Source of the DNA: Gemmobacter aquarius
GTDB taxonomy: Bacteria > Pseudomonadota > Alphaproteobacteria > Rhodobacterales > Rhodobacteraceae
DNA length: 64,000 nt
Direction: 5' to 3'
Assembly (NCBI RefSeq): GCF_003060865.1
Contig: NZ_CP028918.1
Span: 1,848,001-1,912,000, forward strand
Shown here: in pieces, positions 9,484 to 19,195 of the stretch
Numbering within the stretch: position 1 is the stretch's first letter
Layout: each line of letters opens with the position of its first letter
Position numbers and translations under genes: made by a program
The notes under the pieces: generated by a model
What the model saw: only the letters and a program-made list of their open reading frames with translations
Database searches by the model: none
Told to the model about the DNA's origin: nothing

Positions 9484-9903
9484 TCAATCGCAGCAAGCCG
9501 CACCCGCCTTCGCCGCCTCCGGTTTCGCCAGCCCCGACAATATCGGACAATCCGGCCGCGCATCCCCCGCGCAGGCATGCACCAGCCCCTGCAAGGTCGC
9601 TTCCATCGCCCGCAACTCCGCGATCTTGGCCGCGATGTCGCGCAAATGCCCCTCGGCCAGCGCCTTTACATCCGCACTGGCGCGGTCCTTGTCGTCATAT
9701 AGCGCCAGCAGCTTGCGGCATTCCTCGATGGTGAACCCCAAGCCCCGCGCCCGCGCGATGAACGACAGCTTGTGCATGTCGCTCTCGCGGAACGCCCGAT
9801 AGCCATTCGCCCCGCGCAAAGGCCGGATCAGCCCGATCTCCTCGTAGTAACGGATCGTCTTGGCAGGCAGCCCCGCCGCATCGCCGACTTCCTTGATGTT
9901 CAT
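9484..9903 (-). CDS. cueR: Copper-responsive MerR regulator CueR
   Basis: 139-residue MerR-family activator of copper efflux genes. The helix-turn-helix is at residues 1-40 ([17 protein letters not shown]), followed by the dimerisation helix. The metal loop carries Cys111 and Cys119 ([10 protein letters not shown]), the two-cysteine spacing of CueR that binds Cu(I). The last four residues include CC, as in other family members with an extra cysteine tail. Its ATG overlaps the copA stop codon by four bases (ATGA), so copA and cueR are cotranscribed and translationally coupled, which makes the regulator part of its own regulon. Confidence 0.93.
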   Translation of the reverse strand: MNIKEVGDAAGLPAKTIRYYEEIGLIRPLRGANGYRAFRESDMHKLSFIARARGLGFTIEECRKLLALYDDKDRASADVKALAEGHLRDIAAKIAELRAMEATLQGLVHACAGDARPDCPILSGLAKPEAAKAGAACCD

Positions 9904-12296
9904 GCCCGCTCTCCCTTCACCAGCCGCAAGCGCAGCGCATTGGTCAGCACGAAAACACTCGACAACCCCATCGCCCCCGCCGCCAGCATCGGCGAAAGCT
10001 GCGGCCCCCCGAACGGCACCAGCACCCCCGCCGCCACCGGAATTAGCGCCGCGTTATACCCGAAGGCCCAAGCCAGATTTTGCCGGATGTTCCGCATCAC
10101 CGCGCGACTGATCCGGACCGCATTGGCCACCCCCAAGGGGTCGCCCGTCATCAACACGACATCCCCCGCCTCGATCGCCACATCCGTGCCCGTCCCCATC
10201 GCCAACCCGACGTCCGCCGCCGCAAGTGCCGGAGCGTCGTTGATCCCGTCCCCGACGAACGCTACGCCCGCGCCCAAAGCCTTGATCTCCTCGCCCTTCC
10301 CGTCCGGCAGCACCCCCGCCCGCAGGTTGGCGATGCCGATCCGCCCCGCAATCGCCTGCGCCGTCACCGCATTGTCGCCGGTGATCATCGCCACCTCCAA
10401 CCCCAGCGCCCGCAACGCAGCAAGCGCCCGCACGGTCGTTTGCTTCACAGGGTCCGCCACTGCGATCAGCCCCGCGGCCTCGGCCCCGTAACCCACGTAA
10501 AGCAGGCTCTTCCCCTCGCCCGCGAACCGCTCGCCCGCCTGCCCCAAGGCGGCAGGCAGAACCGCAAACATCCGCGCCGACCCGACACTCACCGAAACAC
10601 CCCCCACCACAGCCCGCGCCCCGTAACCCGGCACCGCCTCGAACCCCTCGGCCCGTTCCACGACCAGCCCCCGCGCAGCAGCCTCGGCCAACACAGCCGC
10701 CGCAAGCGGATGCTCCGACCCCGCCTCGACCGCCGCGGCCACACCCAGCACATCCCCCAGCACATCCGTCACCACCGGATGCCCCTCGGTCAGCGTTCCG
10801 GTCTTGTCAAAGGCCACCATCCGCACGCCGGACAGACGCTGCAACGCCTCGCCTTTCCGAAACAGCACCCCCAACTCGGCAGCCCGCCCCGTCCCGACCA
10901 GAATGGAAACCGGCGTGGCAAGCCCCATGGCACAAGGGCAGGCGATGATCAGCACCGACACGCCCGCCACCAGCGCCTGCGCCACGCCGCCACCGGCCAG
11001 CAACCAGACCGCCACGGTCAAAGCCGCAATCCCCATCACCACCGGCACGAACCATAGCGTCACGCGGTCCACCACTTCCTGCACCGGCAGTTTGGTTCCC
11101 TGCGCCTCCTCGACCAGCGCCACGATCCGCGCCAGCACCGTCGCCGCCCCGACCGCGCCAACCTCGACGACCAGCCCGCCCGTCCCGTTCACCGTCCCGC
11201 CGGTCACGCCATCGCCGACCCCCTTGGCCACCGGCACCGCCTCGCCGGTCAGCATCGCCTCGTCCACGGCAGACCCACCCGATACCACACGACCGTCCAC
11301 CGGCACCCGCTCTCCGGGCCGGATCACCACGCGCATCCCCGGCACCAGCGCCGAAACCGGCACCTCCTCGCCGCCTTCCAGCCGCGCCACCCGTGGCTGC
11401 AACCGCACCAGCCGCGCAATCGCCGCCCCCGCCCGCCCCCGCGCCCGTGCTTCCAAGGTGCGTCCCAGCAGGATCAGCACCACGATCACCGCAGCCGCCT
11501 CGAAATAGACCACCCGCGCCTCGGCAGGCAGCACCCATGGTGCAAAGGTCACGACCGTCGAGTAGACCCAAGCCGCCCCCGTCCCCACCGCGACAAGGCT
11601 GTTCATATCCGGCCCGCCCCGCAGCAGCGCCGGTATCCCCTTCACGAAAAACCGCCGCCCCGGAAAGGCCAGCACCAGTGTCGCAAGCGCAAACTGCACG
11701 GGGAACAGCCAGGCCCCCGCCACCCCCATCAGCCAATGATGGAACGCAGGCACCAGATGCCCGCCCATCTCGGCCACGAACACCGGCAAGGTCAGCACAG
11801 CCGCAACCGCCGTCTCTCGCGCCAGCGCCCGCACCTCGGCCTCGGGGTCATGCGGCGGCGCCTCCTCCAGCACCTGCGCCCCGTAGCCCGCCTTGCCCAC
11901 CGCCGCGATCAGCGCCCCCTTGTCCACCGCAGCGCCATCCCACAGCGTCACCGTGGCCCGCCGCAGCGCAAGGTTCGCCACAGCATCCTTTACGCCCGCT
12001 TGCGCCTTGAGCACCCGTTCCACCCTCCCCGTACAGGCGGCACAGGTCATCCCCTCGACCGACAACGACAAAACCGCCTCGCGCGCCGGATAGCCCGCTT
12101 TCGCCAAGGCAGCCGCCAGATCGACCGGCGTCGCGGGCGCCGCAAAGCGCACATCCGCCGTCTCGGTCGACAGGTTGACCACCGCCGTCTCGACCCCCGG
12201 CACGGCCTTCAACACCCGCTCGGCCCGCGCCACGCAACTGGCGCAAGTCATCCCCTCAAGCCGGAAACGGGCAGTCATCGTGGGTGTATCAAGCAT
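9900..12296 (-). CDS. copA: Copper-exporting P-type ATPase CopA
   Basis: Inner-membrane P1B-ATPase exporting Cu(I), 798 residues. Two N-terminal heavy-metal domains carry GMTCASC (Cys18, Cys21) and GMTCAAC (Cys85, Cys88). Membrane helices follow, with the transport motif [11 protein letters not shown], the phosphorylation site [11 protein letters not shown] and the hinge [14 protein letters not shown] 12296 has AAGGAG seven bases upstream. Its promoter (12318-12348) has a 19-bp spacer over a CueR-like dyad. It overlaps cueR at its 3' end and is divergent from the chaperone copZ. Confidence 0.97.
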   Translation of the reverse strand: MLDTPTMTARFRLEGMTCASCVARAERVLKAVPGVETAVVNLSTETADVRFAAPATPVDLAAALAKAGYPAREAVLSLSVEGMTCAACTGRVERVLKAQAGVKDAVANLALRRATVTLWDGAAVDKGALIAAVGKAGYGAQVLEEAPPHDPEAEVRALARETAVAAVLTLPVFVAEMGGHLVPAFHHWLMGVAGAWLFPVQFALATLVLAFPGRRFFVKGIPALLRGGPDMNSLVAVGTGAAWVYSTVVTFAPWVLPAEARVVYFEAAAVIVVLILLGRTLEARARGRAGAAIARLVRLQPRVARLEGGEEVPVSALVPGMRVVIRPGERVPVDGRVVSGGSAVDEAMLTGEAVPVAKGVGDGVTGGTVNGTGGLVVEVGAVGAATVLARIVALVEEAQGTKLPVQEVVDRVTLWFVPVVMGIAALTVAVWLLAGGGVAQALVAGVSVLIIACPCAMGLATPVSILVGTGRAAELGVLFRKGEALQRLSGVRMVAFDKTGTLTEGHPVVTDVLGDVLGVAAAVEAGSEHPLAAAVLAEAAARGLVVERAEGFEAVPGYGARAVVGGVSVSVGSARMFAVLPAALGQAGERFAGEGKSLLYVGYGAEAAGLIAVADPVKQTTVRALAALRALGLEVAMITGDNAVTAQAIAGRIGIANLRAGVLPDGKGEEIKALGAGVAFVGDGINDAPALAAADVGLAMGTGTDVAIEAGDVVLMTGDPLGVANAVRISRAVMRNIRQNLAWAFGYNAALIPVAAGVLVPFGGPQLSPMLAAGAMGLSSVFVLTNALRLRLVKGERA

Positions 12297-12317
12297 GGTC
12301 AGTCTCCTTCACCACCC

Positions 12318-12348
12318 CAGATAGGGCTTCCAGTCACGGTAAGGTCAA
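12318..12348 (-). promoter_or_regulatory. CueR-type promoter of copA-cueR
   Basis: On the minus strand, -35 TTGACC (12343-12348), a 19-base spacer TTACCGTGACTGGAAGCCC, and -10 TATCTG (12318-12323). The stretched spacer and the CCTTACC...GGAAGC half-sites are the hallmark of MerR/CueR-activated promoters. Confidence 0.75.
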
Positions 12349-12375
12349 CCCCGCAATCTTGATAAACATACCCCC

Positions 12376-12406
12376 TTGACCTTCCCCCCGCCGGAACCCC
12401 CACATC
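12376..12406 (+). promoter_or_regulatory. CueR-type promoter of copZ
   Basis: -35 TTGACC (12376-12381), a 19-base spacer containing CTTCC-N7-GGAA (12381-12396), and a weak -10 at CACATC (12401-12406), 22 bases before the copZ start. The spacer length and half-sites match the copA promoter facing the other way. Confidence 0.65.
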
Positions 12407-12427
12407 AGCGACCAAAGGAGAACCGCA

Positions 12428-12631
12428 ATGACCACCCTATCGATCCCCGACATGACCTGCGGCCACTGCAAGGCCTCGGTCGAATCCGCGCTGAAAGCCT
12501 TGCCCGACGCGGGCACCATCACCGTCGATCTGGTTGCCAAAACCGCCACCACCTCCGGCCCCGCCGCCGCCGCGACCTTGCTCAAGGCACTGGACGAGGT
12601 CGGATTTCCCGCAACCCTCGTCGGGAACTGA
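12428..12631 (+). CDS. copZ: Copper chaperone CopZ (heavy-metal-associated domain protein)
   Basis: 67-residue single HMA domain protein with the Cu(I) site DMTCGHC (Cys11, Cys14), cytoplasmic. It probably hands copper to CopA. ATG 12428 is preceded by AAAGGAGAACCGCA, a strong ribosome site. It is divergent from copA, and the 131-base gap carries one CueR-type promoter for each side, so both arms should respond to copper together. Confidence 0.93.
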   Translation: MTTLSIPDMTCGHCKASVESALKALPDAGTITVDLVAKTATTSGPAAAATLLKALDEVGFPATLVGN

Positions 12632-12788
12632 CTGGAACCCATCCGAAAAGCTCTGTTGCAAAGGTCGCACAGTCTTAATAAAGCGTCGTGAATTCGTCAT
12701 GTTTGGGCCTTGCCATGGGCCAGCCCGAAGCGCACCTTTGCATGACGACCAAGAAGACCACCTGAAACGGCATAGAGAGCAGCCCGTA

Positions 12789-12920
12789 ATGGCATCGAAA
12801 CCTTCCGCCCAACAAGGCGGCACGCAGTCCCCCTCGCAACAGCAGCAGGGCGGCTCGGCACCTTCCCAGCAACAGCAGGGAACACAAAAACCCGTAATCC
12901 GCGACTGGGCCTCGATCTGA
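12789..12920 (+). CDS. Small Gln-rich protein of unknown function
   Basis: 43 residues from ATG 12789: a Ser/Gln/Gly-rich body with two copies of a P-SQQQQG unit (SPSQQQQGGSAPSQQQQG) and a distinct tail KPVIRDWASI. No family recognised. A GAGAG lies upstream as a weak ribosome site, and a 10-bp-stem hairpin follows 25 bases after the stop, which supports a real short transcript. It is downstream of copZ on the same strand with a 157-base gap. The tail being unlike the low-complexity body suggests it is the functional part; this is inference. Confidence 0.5.
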   Translation: MASKPSAQQGGTQSPSQQQQGGSAPSQQQQGTQKPVIRDWASI

Positions 12921-12945
12921 TCCCCAGACCCGCTTGCAGATAACC

Positions 12946-12969
12946 GGGGCCAGCCGCTAGGCTGGCCCC
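12946..12969. terminator. Hairpin after the small Gln-rich gene
   Basis: GGGGCCAGCC-GCTA-GGCTGGCCCC: a perfect 10-bp stem with a 4-base loop, followed by GTTGCATTT. The T tract is weak, so termination efficiency is uncertain. Confidence 0.65.
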
Positions 12970-12990
12970 GTTGCATTTCAGGCCAGCCCC

Positions 12991-13371
12991 ATGCCCAACC
13001 CCGTATCAACCAACCCCGTCTCCACGATCACCAACCTCGGCCCCGCATCGGAAGCCGCCTTCGCCAAGGCGGGCATCCACTCGGCCGAGGAAATCCGAAG
13101 CCTCGGCCCCGACGAAGCCTACCGCCGCCTTCTGGCCGCAGGCACCCAGCCGCATTTCATCGGCTATTATGTTCTGGTGATGGGCCTGCAAGGCCGCCCG
13201 TGGAACGATTGTCAGGGCGACGAGAAAAAACAGCTCCGCGCCCGCTTCGATGCCCTCAAGGCCGCGATCCCGGCCAATACAAAGGGCCGCTCCGAACTCG
13301 AAGCGGCCCTTGATGCCTTGGGAGTGATCGAGCGGAAGGCTCAGCCGACCAGTTCGAGACCCGAGAAGTAG
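12991..13371 (+). CDS. TfoX C-terminal domain protein
   Basis: 126 residues resembling the C-terminal half of TfoX/Sxy: [19 protein letters not shown], then [21 protein letters not shown], a helix-hairpin-helix-like fold, and an alphaproteobacterial extension ([22 protein letters not shown]). The TfoX N-terminal domain is absent. In gammaproteobacteria TfoX controls competence; no such role can be claimed here. Its last 31 bases overlap the end of the convergent ndk gene. Confidence 0.8.
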   Translation: MPNPVSTNPVSTITNLGPASEAAFAKAGIHSAEEIRSLGPDEAYRRLLAAGTQPHFIGYYVLVMGLQGRPWNDCQGDEKKQLRARFDALKAAIPANTKGRSELEAALDALGVIERKAQPTSSRPEK

Positions 13372-13763
13372 AACGAGATCTCGCGCGCAGCCGACTCCGG
13401 GCTGTCCGACCCGTGAACCGAGTTTTCGCCGACCGACAAAGCGAATTCCTTGCGGATCGTACCTTCGGCAGCGTTCGCCGGATTGGTGGCACCCATCACT
13501 TCGCGGTTCTTCAGGATTGCGCCTTCACCTTCCAGAACCTGCACGACCACCGGCTCGGATGCCATGAACTCGCACAGCTCGCCGTAGAACCCGCGCTCGG
13601 CGTGCTCGGCATAGAACTGGCCGGCCTGCTTGGCGCTCAGGTGGATACGCTTTTGCGCGACGATGCGCAGACCGGCTTCCTCGAACTTGGCGTTGATCTT
13701 GCCGGTGAGGTTGCGCTTGGTGGCGTCGGGCTTGATGATCGACAGCGTGCGTTCGATAGCCAT
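13341..13763 (-). CDS. ndk: Nucleoside diphosphate kinase
   Basis: Transfers the gamma phosphate between NTPs and NDPs; 140 residues, normal length. [20 protein letters not shown] at the N-terminus and the active-site His in [15 protein letters not shown] (family NxxHGSDS). ATG 13763 has GGAG nine bases upstream; codons further upstream are not conserved. Divergent from the ABC-F gene, and its 3' end overlaps the TfoX-like gene tail to tail. Confidence 0.97.
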   Translation of the reverse strand: MAIERTLSIIKPDATKRNLTGKINAKFEEAGLRIVAQKRIHLSAKQAGQFYAEHAERGFYGELCEFMASEPVVVQVLEGEGAILKNREVMGATNPANAAEGTIRKEFALSVGENSVHGSDSPESAAREISFYFSGLELVG

Positions 13764-14002
13764 TTTGAATGTCTCCATGACAAAGGGCGCGGGCATGATC
13801 CCGCGCCTCCAATTGATGCGCGCGCCTCGTAACACGCGTGGTACGGATTGAAAAGCCGACACCTCTGCCCCGGTCCCGAACTGGTGAACGGATCTTAACG
13901 CTTCTTCGCATTTTGTCTGCATAGGCTGTGCACAGCGTGTGCAGTGCCATTCAGCCCTCGTCACGGTTGACGCCAGCCCCCGCTTCGGGCAATGCCCTGC
14001 CC

Positions 14003-15850
14003 ATGTTGAAAATCGAGAACATCACCTATTCCGTCGAAGGCCGCCCCCTGTTCGAGGGCGCTTCCGCAACCATTCCCTATGGCCACAAAGTGGGCCTCGT
14101 CGGCCGGAACGGCGCGGGAAAAACCACGCTTTTCAAGCTGATACGCGGCGAGTTGGTGCTCGAGGGTGGCGACATATCGCTCCCCACCCGCTCGCGGATC
14201 GGCGGCGTGGCGCAAGAGGTGCCCTCTTCCTCCACCTCGCTGCTCGACACCGTGCTCGCGGCCGATACCGAACGCAACGCCCTGCTGGCCGAGGCCGAAA
14301 CCGCCACCGACCCGCACCGCATCGCCGAAGTGCAAGCCCGCCTGACCGACATCGACGCATGGTCCGCGACAGGCAGGGCTTCCAGTATTCTCAAGGGCTT
14401 AGGCTTCGATGCTGAAGCACAGTTGCGCCCGTGTTCCGACTTTTCCGGCGGCTGGCGCATGCGCGTCGCCCTTGCGGGCGTGCTGTTTTCCCAGCCCGAT
14501 CTGCTGCTTTTGGACGAACCGACCAACTATCTCGACCTCGAAGGCGCGCTCTGGCTCGAATCCTACCTCACGAAATACCCCCACACCGTCATCATCATCA
14601 GCCACGACCGCGGCTTGTTGAACCGTGCGGTGCAGGGCATCCTGCACCTCGACCAGAAGAAATTGACTTACTGGACAGGCCCTTACGACCAATTCGCACG
14701 TCAGGTGGCCGAACGCCGCGCCGTGCTGCAAGCCGAAGCCAAAAAGCAGGAAGCCCGTCGCGCGCACCTTCAATCCTTTGTTGACCGTTTCAAGGCAAAA
14801 GCATCCAAAGCCGTGCAAGCCCAATCCCGCGTGAAAATGCTGGAAAAGATGACCACGATCACCGCGCCCGAGGATGCAAAGCGCGTCGTCTTCACCTTCC
14901 CCGCCCCCGAAGAATTGTCGCCCCCCATCATCAACCTCGAAGGCGCGTCGGTCGGCTATGGTGGACCGGCAATCCTGAAAAAACTCTCGCTGCGGATCGA
15001 CCAAGACGACCGCATCGCGCTTCTGGGTCGCAATGGCGAAGGAAAGTCCACTCTCTCCAAGCTGTTGGCTGGCAAACTTAAAGTTATGGAGGGAAAGTTC
15101 ACCTCCTCGTCGAAGTTAAGGATCGGTTACTTCGCCCAGCATCAGGTCGATGAACTGTACATCGACGAAACGCCCCTGCAACACCTCCAGCGCCTGCGCC
15201 CCGCCGAAGGCCAACCCCGCCTGCGCGCCCGCCTTGCCGGTTTCGGCCTGATGGCAGACCAGGCCGAAACCGTGGTCGGCAGGCTTTCCGGCGGACAAAA
15301 AGCCCGCCTTTCCCTGCTCTTGGCGACCATCGACGCCCCGCACTTGCTGATCCTCGACGAGCCGACCAACCACCTCGACATGGAAAGCCGCGAAGCGCTG
15401 GTCGAAGCCCTAACCGAATATTCCGGCGCCGTAGTCCTCGTAAGCCACGACATGCACCTTCTGTCGCTGGTGGCCGATCGGCTGTGGCTCGTCAAGGGCG
15501 GCGCCGTAACGCCCTATAACGAAGACCTCGAGGCCTATCGCAAGATGCTGCTGGCAGGCGACGAAGACGCGAAGCCCGCCGCAAAACCCGTTGATAAACC
15601 AAAGAAAGCCAGCCGCGACGAAATCCTCGCCCTGCGCTCGGAAGTGCGCAAATGCGAAGACCGCCTGACCAAGCTGAACGAGATGCGCGACAAACTGGCC
15701 AAGAAACTGGCCGATCCCGAACTTTATGAAGACGCCCGCAAGGGCGAGCTCGAAACCTGGAACCGCAAATATGCCGAGTTGATGGAGGCGCTTGACCGTG
15801 CCGAAGCGCTCTGGCTCTCTGCCTCGGAAAAGCTCGAAAGCGCCGCATGA
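14003..15850 (+). CDS. ABC-F family ATP-binding protein
   Basis: 615-residue soluble protein with two ABC domains and no membrane part. First domain: Walker [10 protein letters not shown], signature [13 protein letters not shown], Walker [15 protein letters not shown]. Linker of charged helices around residues 230-300 (the P-site tRNA interaction motif of ABC-F). Second domain: [37 protein letters not shown]-terminal coiled coil (about 540-615) resembles Uup/YheS. Such proteins act on the ribosome or on DNA-related processes; the exact role is unknown. Start ATG 14003 ([11 protein letters not shown]). The stop overlaps the next start (ATGA). Confidence 0.93.
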   Translation: MLKIENITYSVEGRPLFEGASATIPYGHKVGLVGRNGAGKTTLFKLIRGELVLEGGDISLPTRSRIGGVAQEVPSSSTSLLDTVLAADTERNALLAEAETATDPHRIAEVQARLTDIDAWSATGRASSILKGLGFDAEAQLRPCSDFSGGWRMRVALAGVLFSQPDLLLLDEPTNYLDLEGALWLESYLTKYPHTVIIISHDRGLLNRAVQGILHLDQKKLTYWTGPYDQFARQVAERRAVLQAEAKKQEARRAHLQSFVDRFKAKASKAVQAQSRVKMLEKMTTITAPEDAKRVVFTFPAPEELSPPIINLEGASVGYGGPAILKKLSLRIDQDDRIALLGRNGEGKSTLSKLLAGKLKVMEGKFTSSSKLRIGYFAQHQVDELYIDETPLQHLQRLRPAEGQPRLRARLAGFGLMADQAETVVGRLSGGQKARLSLLLATIDAPHLLILDEPTNHLDMESREALVEALTEYSGAVVLVSHDMHLLSLVADRLWLVKGGAVTPYNEDLEAYRKMLLAGDEDAKPAAKPVDKPKKASRDEILALRSEVRKCEDRLTKLNEMRDKLAKKLADPELYEDARKGELETWNRKYAELMEALDRAEALWLSASEKLESAA

Positions 15851-16461
15851 TCGAAACAGGGTTCCTGATCACCGCATTCGCCACGCTTTTCGTGGTGATC
15901 GACCCGCCCGGCCTCGTGCCGCTGTTCATCGCCCTGACCCAAGGCATGGATGCCGAACACCGCCGCCGCCTTGCCCTGCGCGCCTGCATCATCGCCGCTA
16001 TCTTGCTGACTTTGTTCGGACTTCTGGGCGAACAACTGCTCGGCTTCATCGGCATCTCGATGCCCGCCTTCCGCATTGCGGGCGGCATCTTGCTGTTTCT
16101 GACCGCGCTCGACATGCTGTTCGAACGCCGCACCCAACGACGCGAGGGGCAAAAGACCGATCCCGACCATGACCCTTCGGTCTTTCCCCTCGCCACCCCG
16201 CTGATCGCCGGCCCCGGCGCGATTGCCACCATGATCCTGCTGGTCGGCCAGACCGAAAACTGGCTCGGCACCGCTGCCATCCTCGGCCTGCTCCTTGTGA
16301 TGATGCTTTCGACCTTCCTTTTCCTGCTCGCCGCCCCGCTGATCGAACGGCTGCTCGGTCGCACCGGCACAATCGTTATCACCCGTCTGCTCGGCATGCT
16401 GCTTGCCGCCCTTTCGGTCCAGTTCGTCATCGATGGCGTCAAGGGAACCGGCCTGATCTGA
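15847..16461 (+). CDS. MarC family integral membrane protein
   Basis: 204 residues with about six predicted membrane helices: FLITAFATLFVVIDPPGLVPLF opens the family signature, and ATPLIAGPGAIATMILL is the conserved second half. Function of MarC/UPF0056 proteins is unknown despite the name; they were wrongly linked to multiple antibiotic resistance. Overlaps the ABC-F stop by four bases, so the two are translationally coupled. Confidence 0.92.
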   Translation: MIETGFLITAFATLFVVIDPPGLVPLFIALTQGMDAEHRRRLALRACIIAAILLTLFGLLGEQLLGFIGISMPAFRIAGGILLFLTALDMLFERRTQRREGQKTDPDHDPSVFPLATPLIAGPGAIATMILLVGQTENWLGTAAILGLLLVMMLSTFLFLLAAPLIERLLGRTGTIVITRLLGMLLAALSVQFVIDGVKGTGLI

Positions 16462-16503
16462 TACCCCTTTGCGTTTCGCCCGTCGCTTCCCATATAGGCC
16501 TTC

Positions 16504-17082
16504 ATGGATTCCGATCAGCTCGCCCGTCTGGCCTATCTCTTGCTGCTTCTGGTGGCGGTCGCCGGCTGGGTTCTGGTCGAATTCCGCCGCCGCATCGGCG
16601 AGGCGTTGCGCGTCGGCATTGCATGGGGGCTGATTTTCTGTGGTGTGGCAGCGGGTTACGGACTTTGGCACGATATGGGCGGCTTCAGCGTGCCCGCGCC
16701 GCAAATGGTCAGCACCACGGGCGAAATCACCATCCCCCGCGCGCCTGACGGCCACTATTACGTAACGCTCGACATCAACGGCACTCCGATCCGCTTTCTG
16801 GCCGATACCGGCGCCTCCAACATGGTGCTCACGCAGGCCGACGCGTTGTCTTTGGGCATCGACCCAGAAAGCCTCGTCTATCTCGGCGAGGCCGCCACCG
16901 CCAACGGCACCGTCCGAACCGCCCGCGTCGAGTTGCCCAAGGTGACGCTCGGTCGATATACCGACGCCGATTTTCCCGCATGGGTGAACCGCAGCGACAT
17001 GCAAGGCTCGCTTCTGGGAATGGAATACCTCCGGCTTTACCGCGTCGAGATAGCAGCCGACCAGATGATCCTGCGGCGTTAA
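16504..17082 (+). CDS. Retropepsin-like aspartic protease, TIGR02281 type
   Basis: 192 residues. Two N-terminal membrane helices (about residues 8-22 and 35-55), then a single-lobe aspartic protease domain with the catalytic DTGAS motif (FLADTGASNMVL) and the second motif LLGMEYLRLYRVEI. The protease domain should face the periplasm. Single-lobe enzymes work as homodimers. Substrate unknown. 42 bases after marC on the same strand. Confidence 0.88.
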   Translation: MDSDQLARLAYLLLLLVAVAGWVLVEFRRRIGEALRVGIAWGLIFCGVAAGYGLWHDMGGFSVPAPQMVSTTGEITIPRAPDGHYYVTLDINGTPIRFLADTGASNMVLTQADALSLGIDPESLVYLGEAATANGTVRTARVELPKVTLGRYTDADFPAWVNRSDMQGSLLGMEYLRLYRVEIAADQMILRR

Positions 17083-17089
17083 GGCCCCG

Positions 17090-17548
17090 TTAACCCTTTT
17101 CCGCCTTCTTCTCCCAGCGTCCCGCCTCCTCGGACCAATACTGCGCAGGTATTCCTGCTTCGGTAAGCCGTTTCCACTTGCCCCGCGCCGCCGTCAACTG
17201 CTCGCCGTCCGAACCGTCGAAAAGCAGCCAGACGCGCTCCAGCCCGCTTGCCTCGGCCACGGTCACATCAGCCCCGTCAAGCAGGAACAAGCCCTTGGCA
17301 CCGTTCGATATTTCTCCCGACCCGATCAGCACCGGCTGGTCGGCATCATGCGGACCGCCCTGCATGCCATGGGCCAGAAACCCGGTCGGCTCGCCCTGCC
17401 AAAGCCGCCCGTCCAGCCGCTCCAAGGTGGCCCTATCGCCGCCCCGAACCATCACACGCCAGCCCTGCCCCAAGGCGCGGGTCAACAGCATCATCAGCGT
17501 CTCTTCAGGCGACGACCGCGTCAGGTGGTAGAACATGACGACACCCAT
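17090..17548 (-). CDS. holC: DNA polymerase III chi subunit HolC
   Basis: 152 residues: FYHLTRSSPEETLMMLLTRALGQGWRVMVR is typical of HolC, which links the clamp loader to SSB. ATG 17548 lies 6 bases past the pepA stop; a second in-frame ATG at 17536 would give MFYHLTRSS and is also plausible. The pepA-holC order on one strand is the usual alphaproteobacterial arrangement. Convergent with the protease gene, 7 bases apart. Confidence 0.92.
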   Translation of the reverse strand: MGVVMFYHLTRSSPEETLMMLLTRALGQGWRVMVRGGDRATLERLDGRLWQGEPTGFLAHGMQGGPHDADQPVLIGSGEISNGAKGLFLLDGADVTVAEASGLERVWLLFDGSDGEQLTAARGKWKRLTEAGIPAQYWSEEAGRWEKKAEKG

Positions 17549-17554
17549 AGGGGA

Positions 17555-19027
17555 TTATCTGCCCTCGTAGCGGTCGCGGATCAAGCGGTTCAGCGCCATG
17601 ACACCCCAGCCTGTCGCCCCCTTCGGAGCAAGCGTGGAATCGGCCTTCAGCAACGCGGTACCGGCGATATCCAGATGGATCCACGGCATATCGGGCTTGA
17701 CGAAGCGTTGCAGGAATTGCGCAGCCGTAATCGCGCCCCCGTCGCGCCCGCCGACGTTCATCATGTCGGCAATCCGGCTTTTCAGCTTGGCATCATAGGC
17801 CTCGCCCATCGGCATGCGCCATGCGCCCTCGCCCTCGGCTTTGGCGGCTTTCAGGAAAGCGTTGCACAAATCGTCGTTATTCGAAAAAACGCCTGTATTT
17901 TCATGGCCCAAGGCGACGATGATCGCGCCCGTCAGTGTGGCGAGGTTGATCATTCCCGTCGGTTTGAAGCGATCTTGCGTATACCACATCACATCGGCCA
18001 GAACCAAACGCCCCTCGGCATCGGTGTTGATCACCTCGATCGTGTCACCCTTCATGCTTCGCACCACATCCCCCGGACGTTGTGCGCGACCGTCGGGCAT
18101 GTTTTCGACCAGTCCGACCAGACCGACGACATTGGCCTTCGCCTTGCGAAGCGCCAATGTCCGCATCACGCCCGCGACAACACCGGCGCCGCCCATGTCC
18201 ATCGTCATCTCTTCCATGCCGCCTGCGGGCTTGATCGAGATGCCGCCCGTGTCGAACACCACGCCCTTGCCGACCAACGCGAAGGGAGCCACCCCCTTCT
18301 CGCCGCCATGCCATTGCATTACCACAACTTTCGACGGGCTCTCCGACCCTTGGCCAACCCCGAGAAGTGCCCCCATTCCCAGCTTTTCAAGCTGTTTCTC
18401 CTCGAGGATTTCGACCTCGAGCCCCAATTCCTGCATTGCCGCCAAACGCGCAGCGAAATCATAAGTGGTCAGGATATTCGCCGGTTCGTTCACCAGATCG
18501 CGGGTAAAGAAAACCCCCTCGGCCACCGCGGCCCCCGGCGCCGCGGCAGCGGCCACCGCTTCGGGATTGGCCACCATCATCACCACCGGCCCCGTGACCT
18601 TGGCCTCGCCGGTCTTATGCGGTGTGAAATCATAGGCGCGCATCGCAAGGCCAAAGGCTATCTCGGCGGCCTGCGCGTGACCCTCGGCGAGCACGGTTGC
18701 CCCGGCAGCGCCGATCCCCTTCGCTACCGCTGCCCCTGCCTTGCGGGCTATGGAAGCCTCGCAGCGCTTGGGCAGGCGTACGATCTGGATCGCCTCGGCC
18801 ATGAGGCCCGCTGGCCATGCCAAATCCTGCGCCTCGCCCGGTTTCAGACGTGAAAAAGCATCCGATTGAAGATAGCGTGTGACCGATCCCTTGGTCAGCC
18901 GGTCTACCCGCCGCACCGCCGCCGAAAGGCCGGTTGGCCCGTCGGCGAAGACGGCAATCCTCCCGCCAAGCACGGCCAAGGCGTCAAGGTCGACCGCTTG
19001 AAACTGGATCGGGATCGGATGGGTCAT
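17555..19027 (-). CDS. pepA: Leucyl aminopeptidase PepA (M17)
   Basis: 490-residue dizinc/dimanganese aminopeptidase, cytoplasmic. The family signature NTDAEGRLVLADV is intact, with metal ligands in VGKGVVFDTGGISIKP and MDMGGAG. The N-terminal domain (residues 1-160) is diverged, as usual. Upstream of holC and divergent from lptF, so the 168-base gap 19028-19195 must hold both promoters. Confidence 0.96.
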   Translation of the reverse strand: MTHPIPIQFQAVDLDALAVLGGRIAVFADGPTGLSAAVRRVDRLTKGSVTRYLQSDAFSRLKPGEAQDLAWPAGLMAEAIQIVRLPKRCEASIARKAGAAVAKGIGAAGATVLAEGHAQAAEIAFGLAMRAYDFTPHKTGEAKVTGPVVMMVANPEAVAAAAAPGAAVAEGVFFTRDLVNEPANILTTYDFAARLAAMQELGLEVEILEEKQLEKLGMGALLGVGQGSESPSKVVVMQWHGGEKGVAPFALVGKGVVFDTGGISIKPAGGMEEMTMDMGGAGVVAGVMRTLALRKAKANVVGLVGLVENMPDGRAQRPGDVVRSMKGDTIEVINTDAEGRLVLADVMWYTQDRFKPTGMINLATLTGAIIVALGHENTGVFSNNDDLCNAFLKAAKAEGEGAWRMPMGEAYDAKLKSRIADMMNVGGRDGGAITAAQFLQRFVKPDMPWIHLDIAGTALLKADSTLAPKGATGWGVMALNRLIRDRYEGR

Positions 19028-19195
19028 GGCGTGTTCGGTCCTGCATGGAATGGGTGTCGGGCGAAGGCTGCAATAGGTTGCCTCGCCGCATTGAGCGAAC
19101 GCTAGCCCGCTCCGACCGGCTTGACCAGATAGCAGTTTTCCCCGCCTTCCGTTTGCGATAGCTTGCCATCAACAAAAAACGGGGGGCTGGGGCGC

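Noticed and set aside
12640..12788. Possible insertion-sequence end (CTCTGTTGCAAAGG) after copZ
   Set aside because: No matching inverted end, target duplication or transposase remnant nearby.
19163..19195. TTG start giving LptF 11 extra residues
   Set aside because: The extra residues are not conserved in the family, and a G-rich site fits the GTG at 19196 better.
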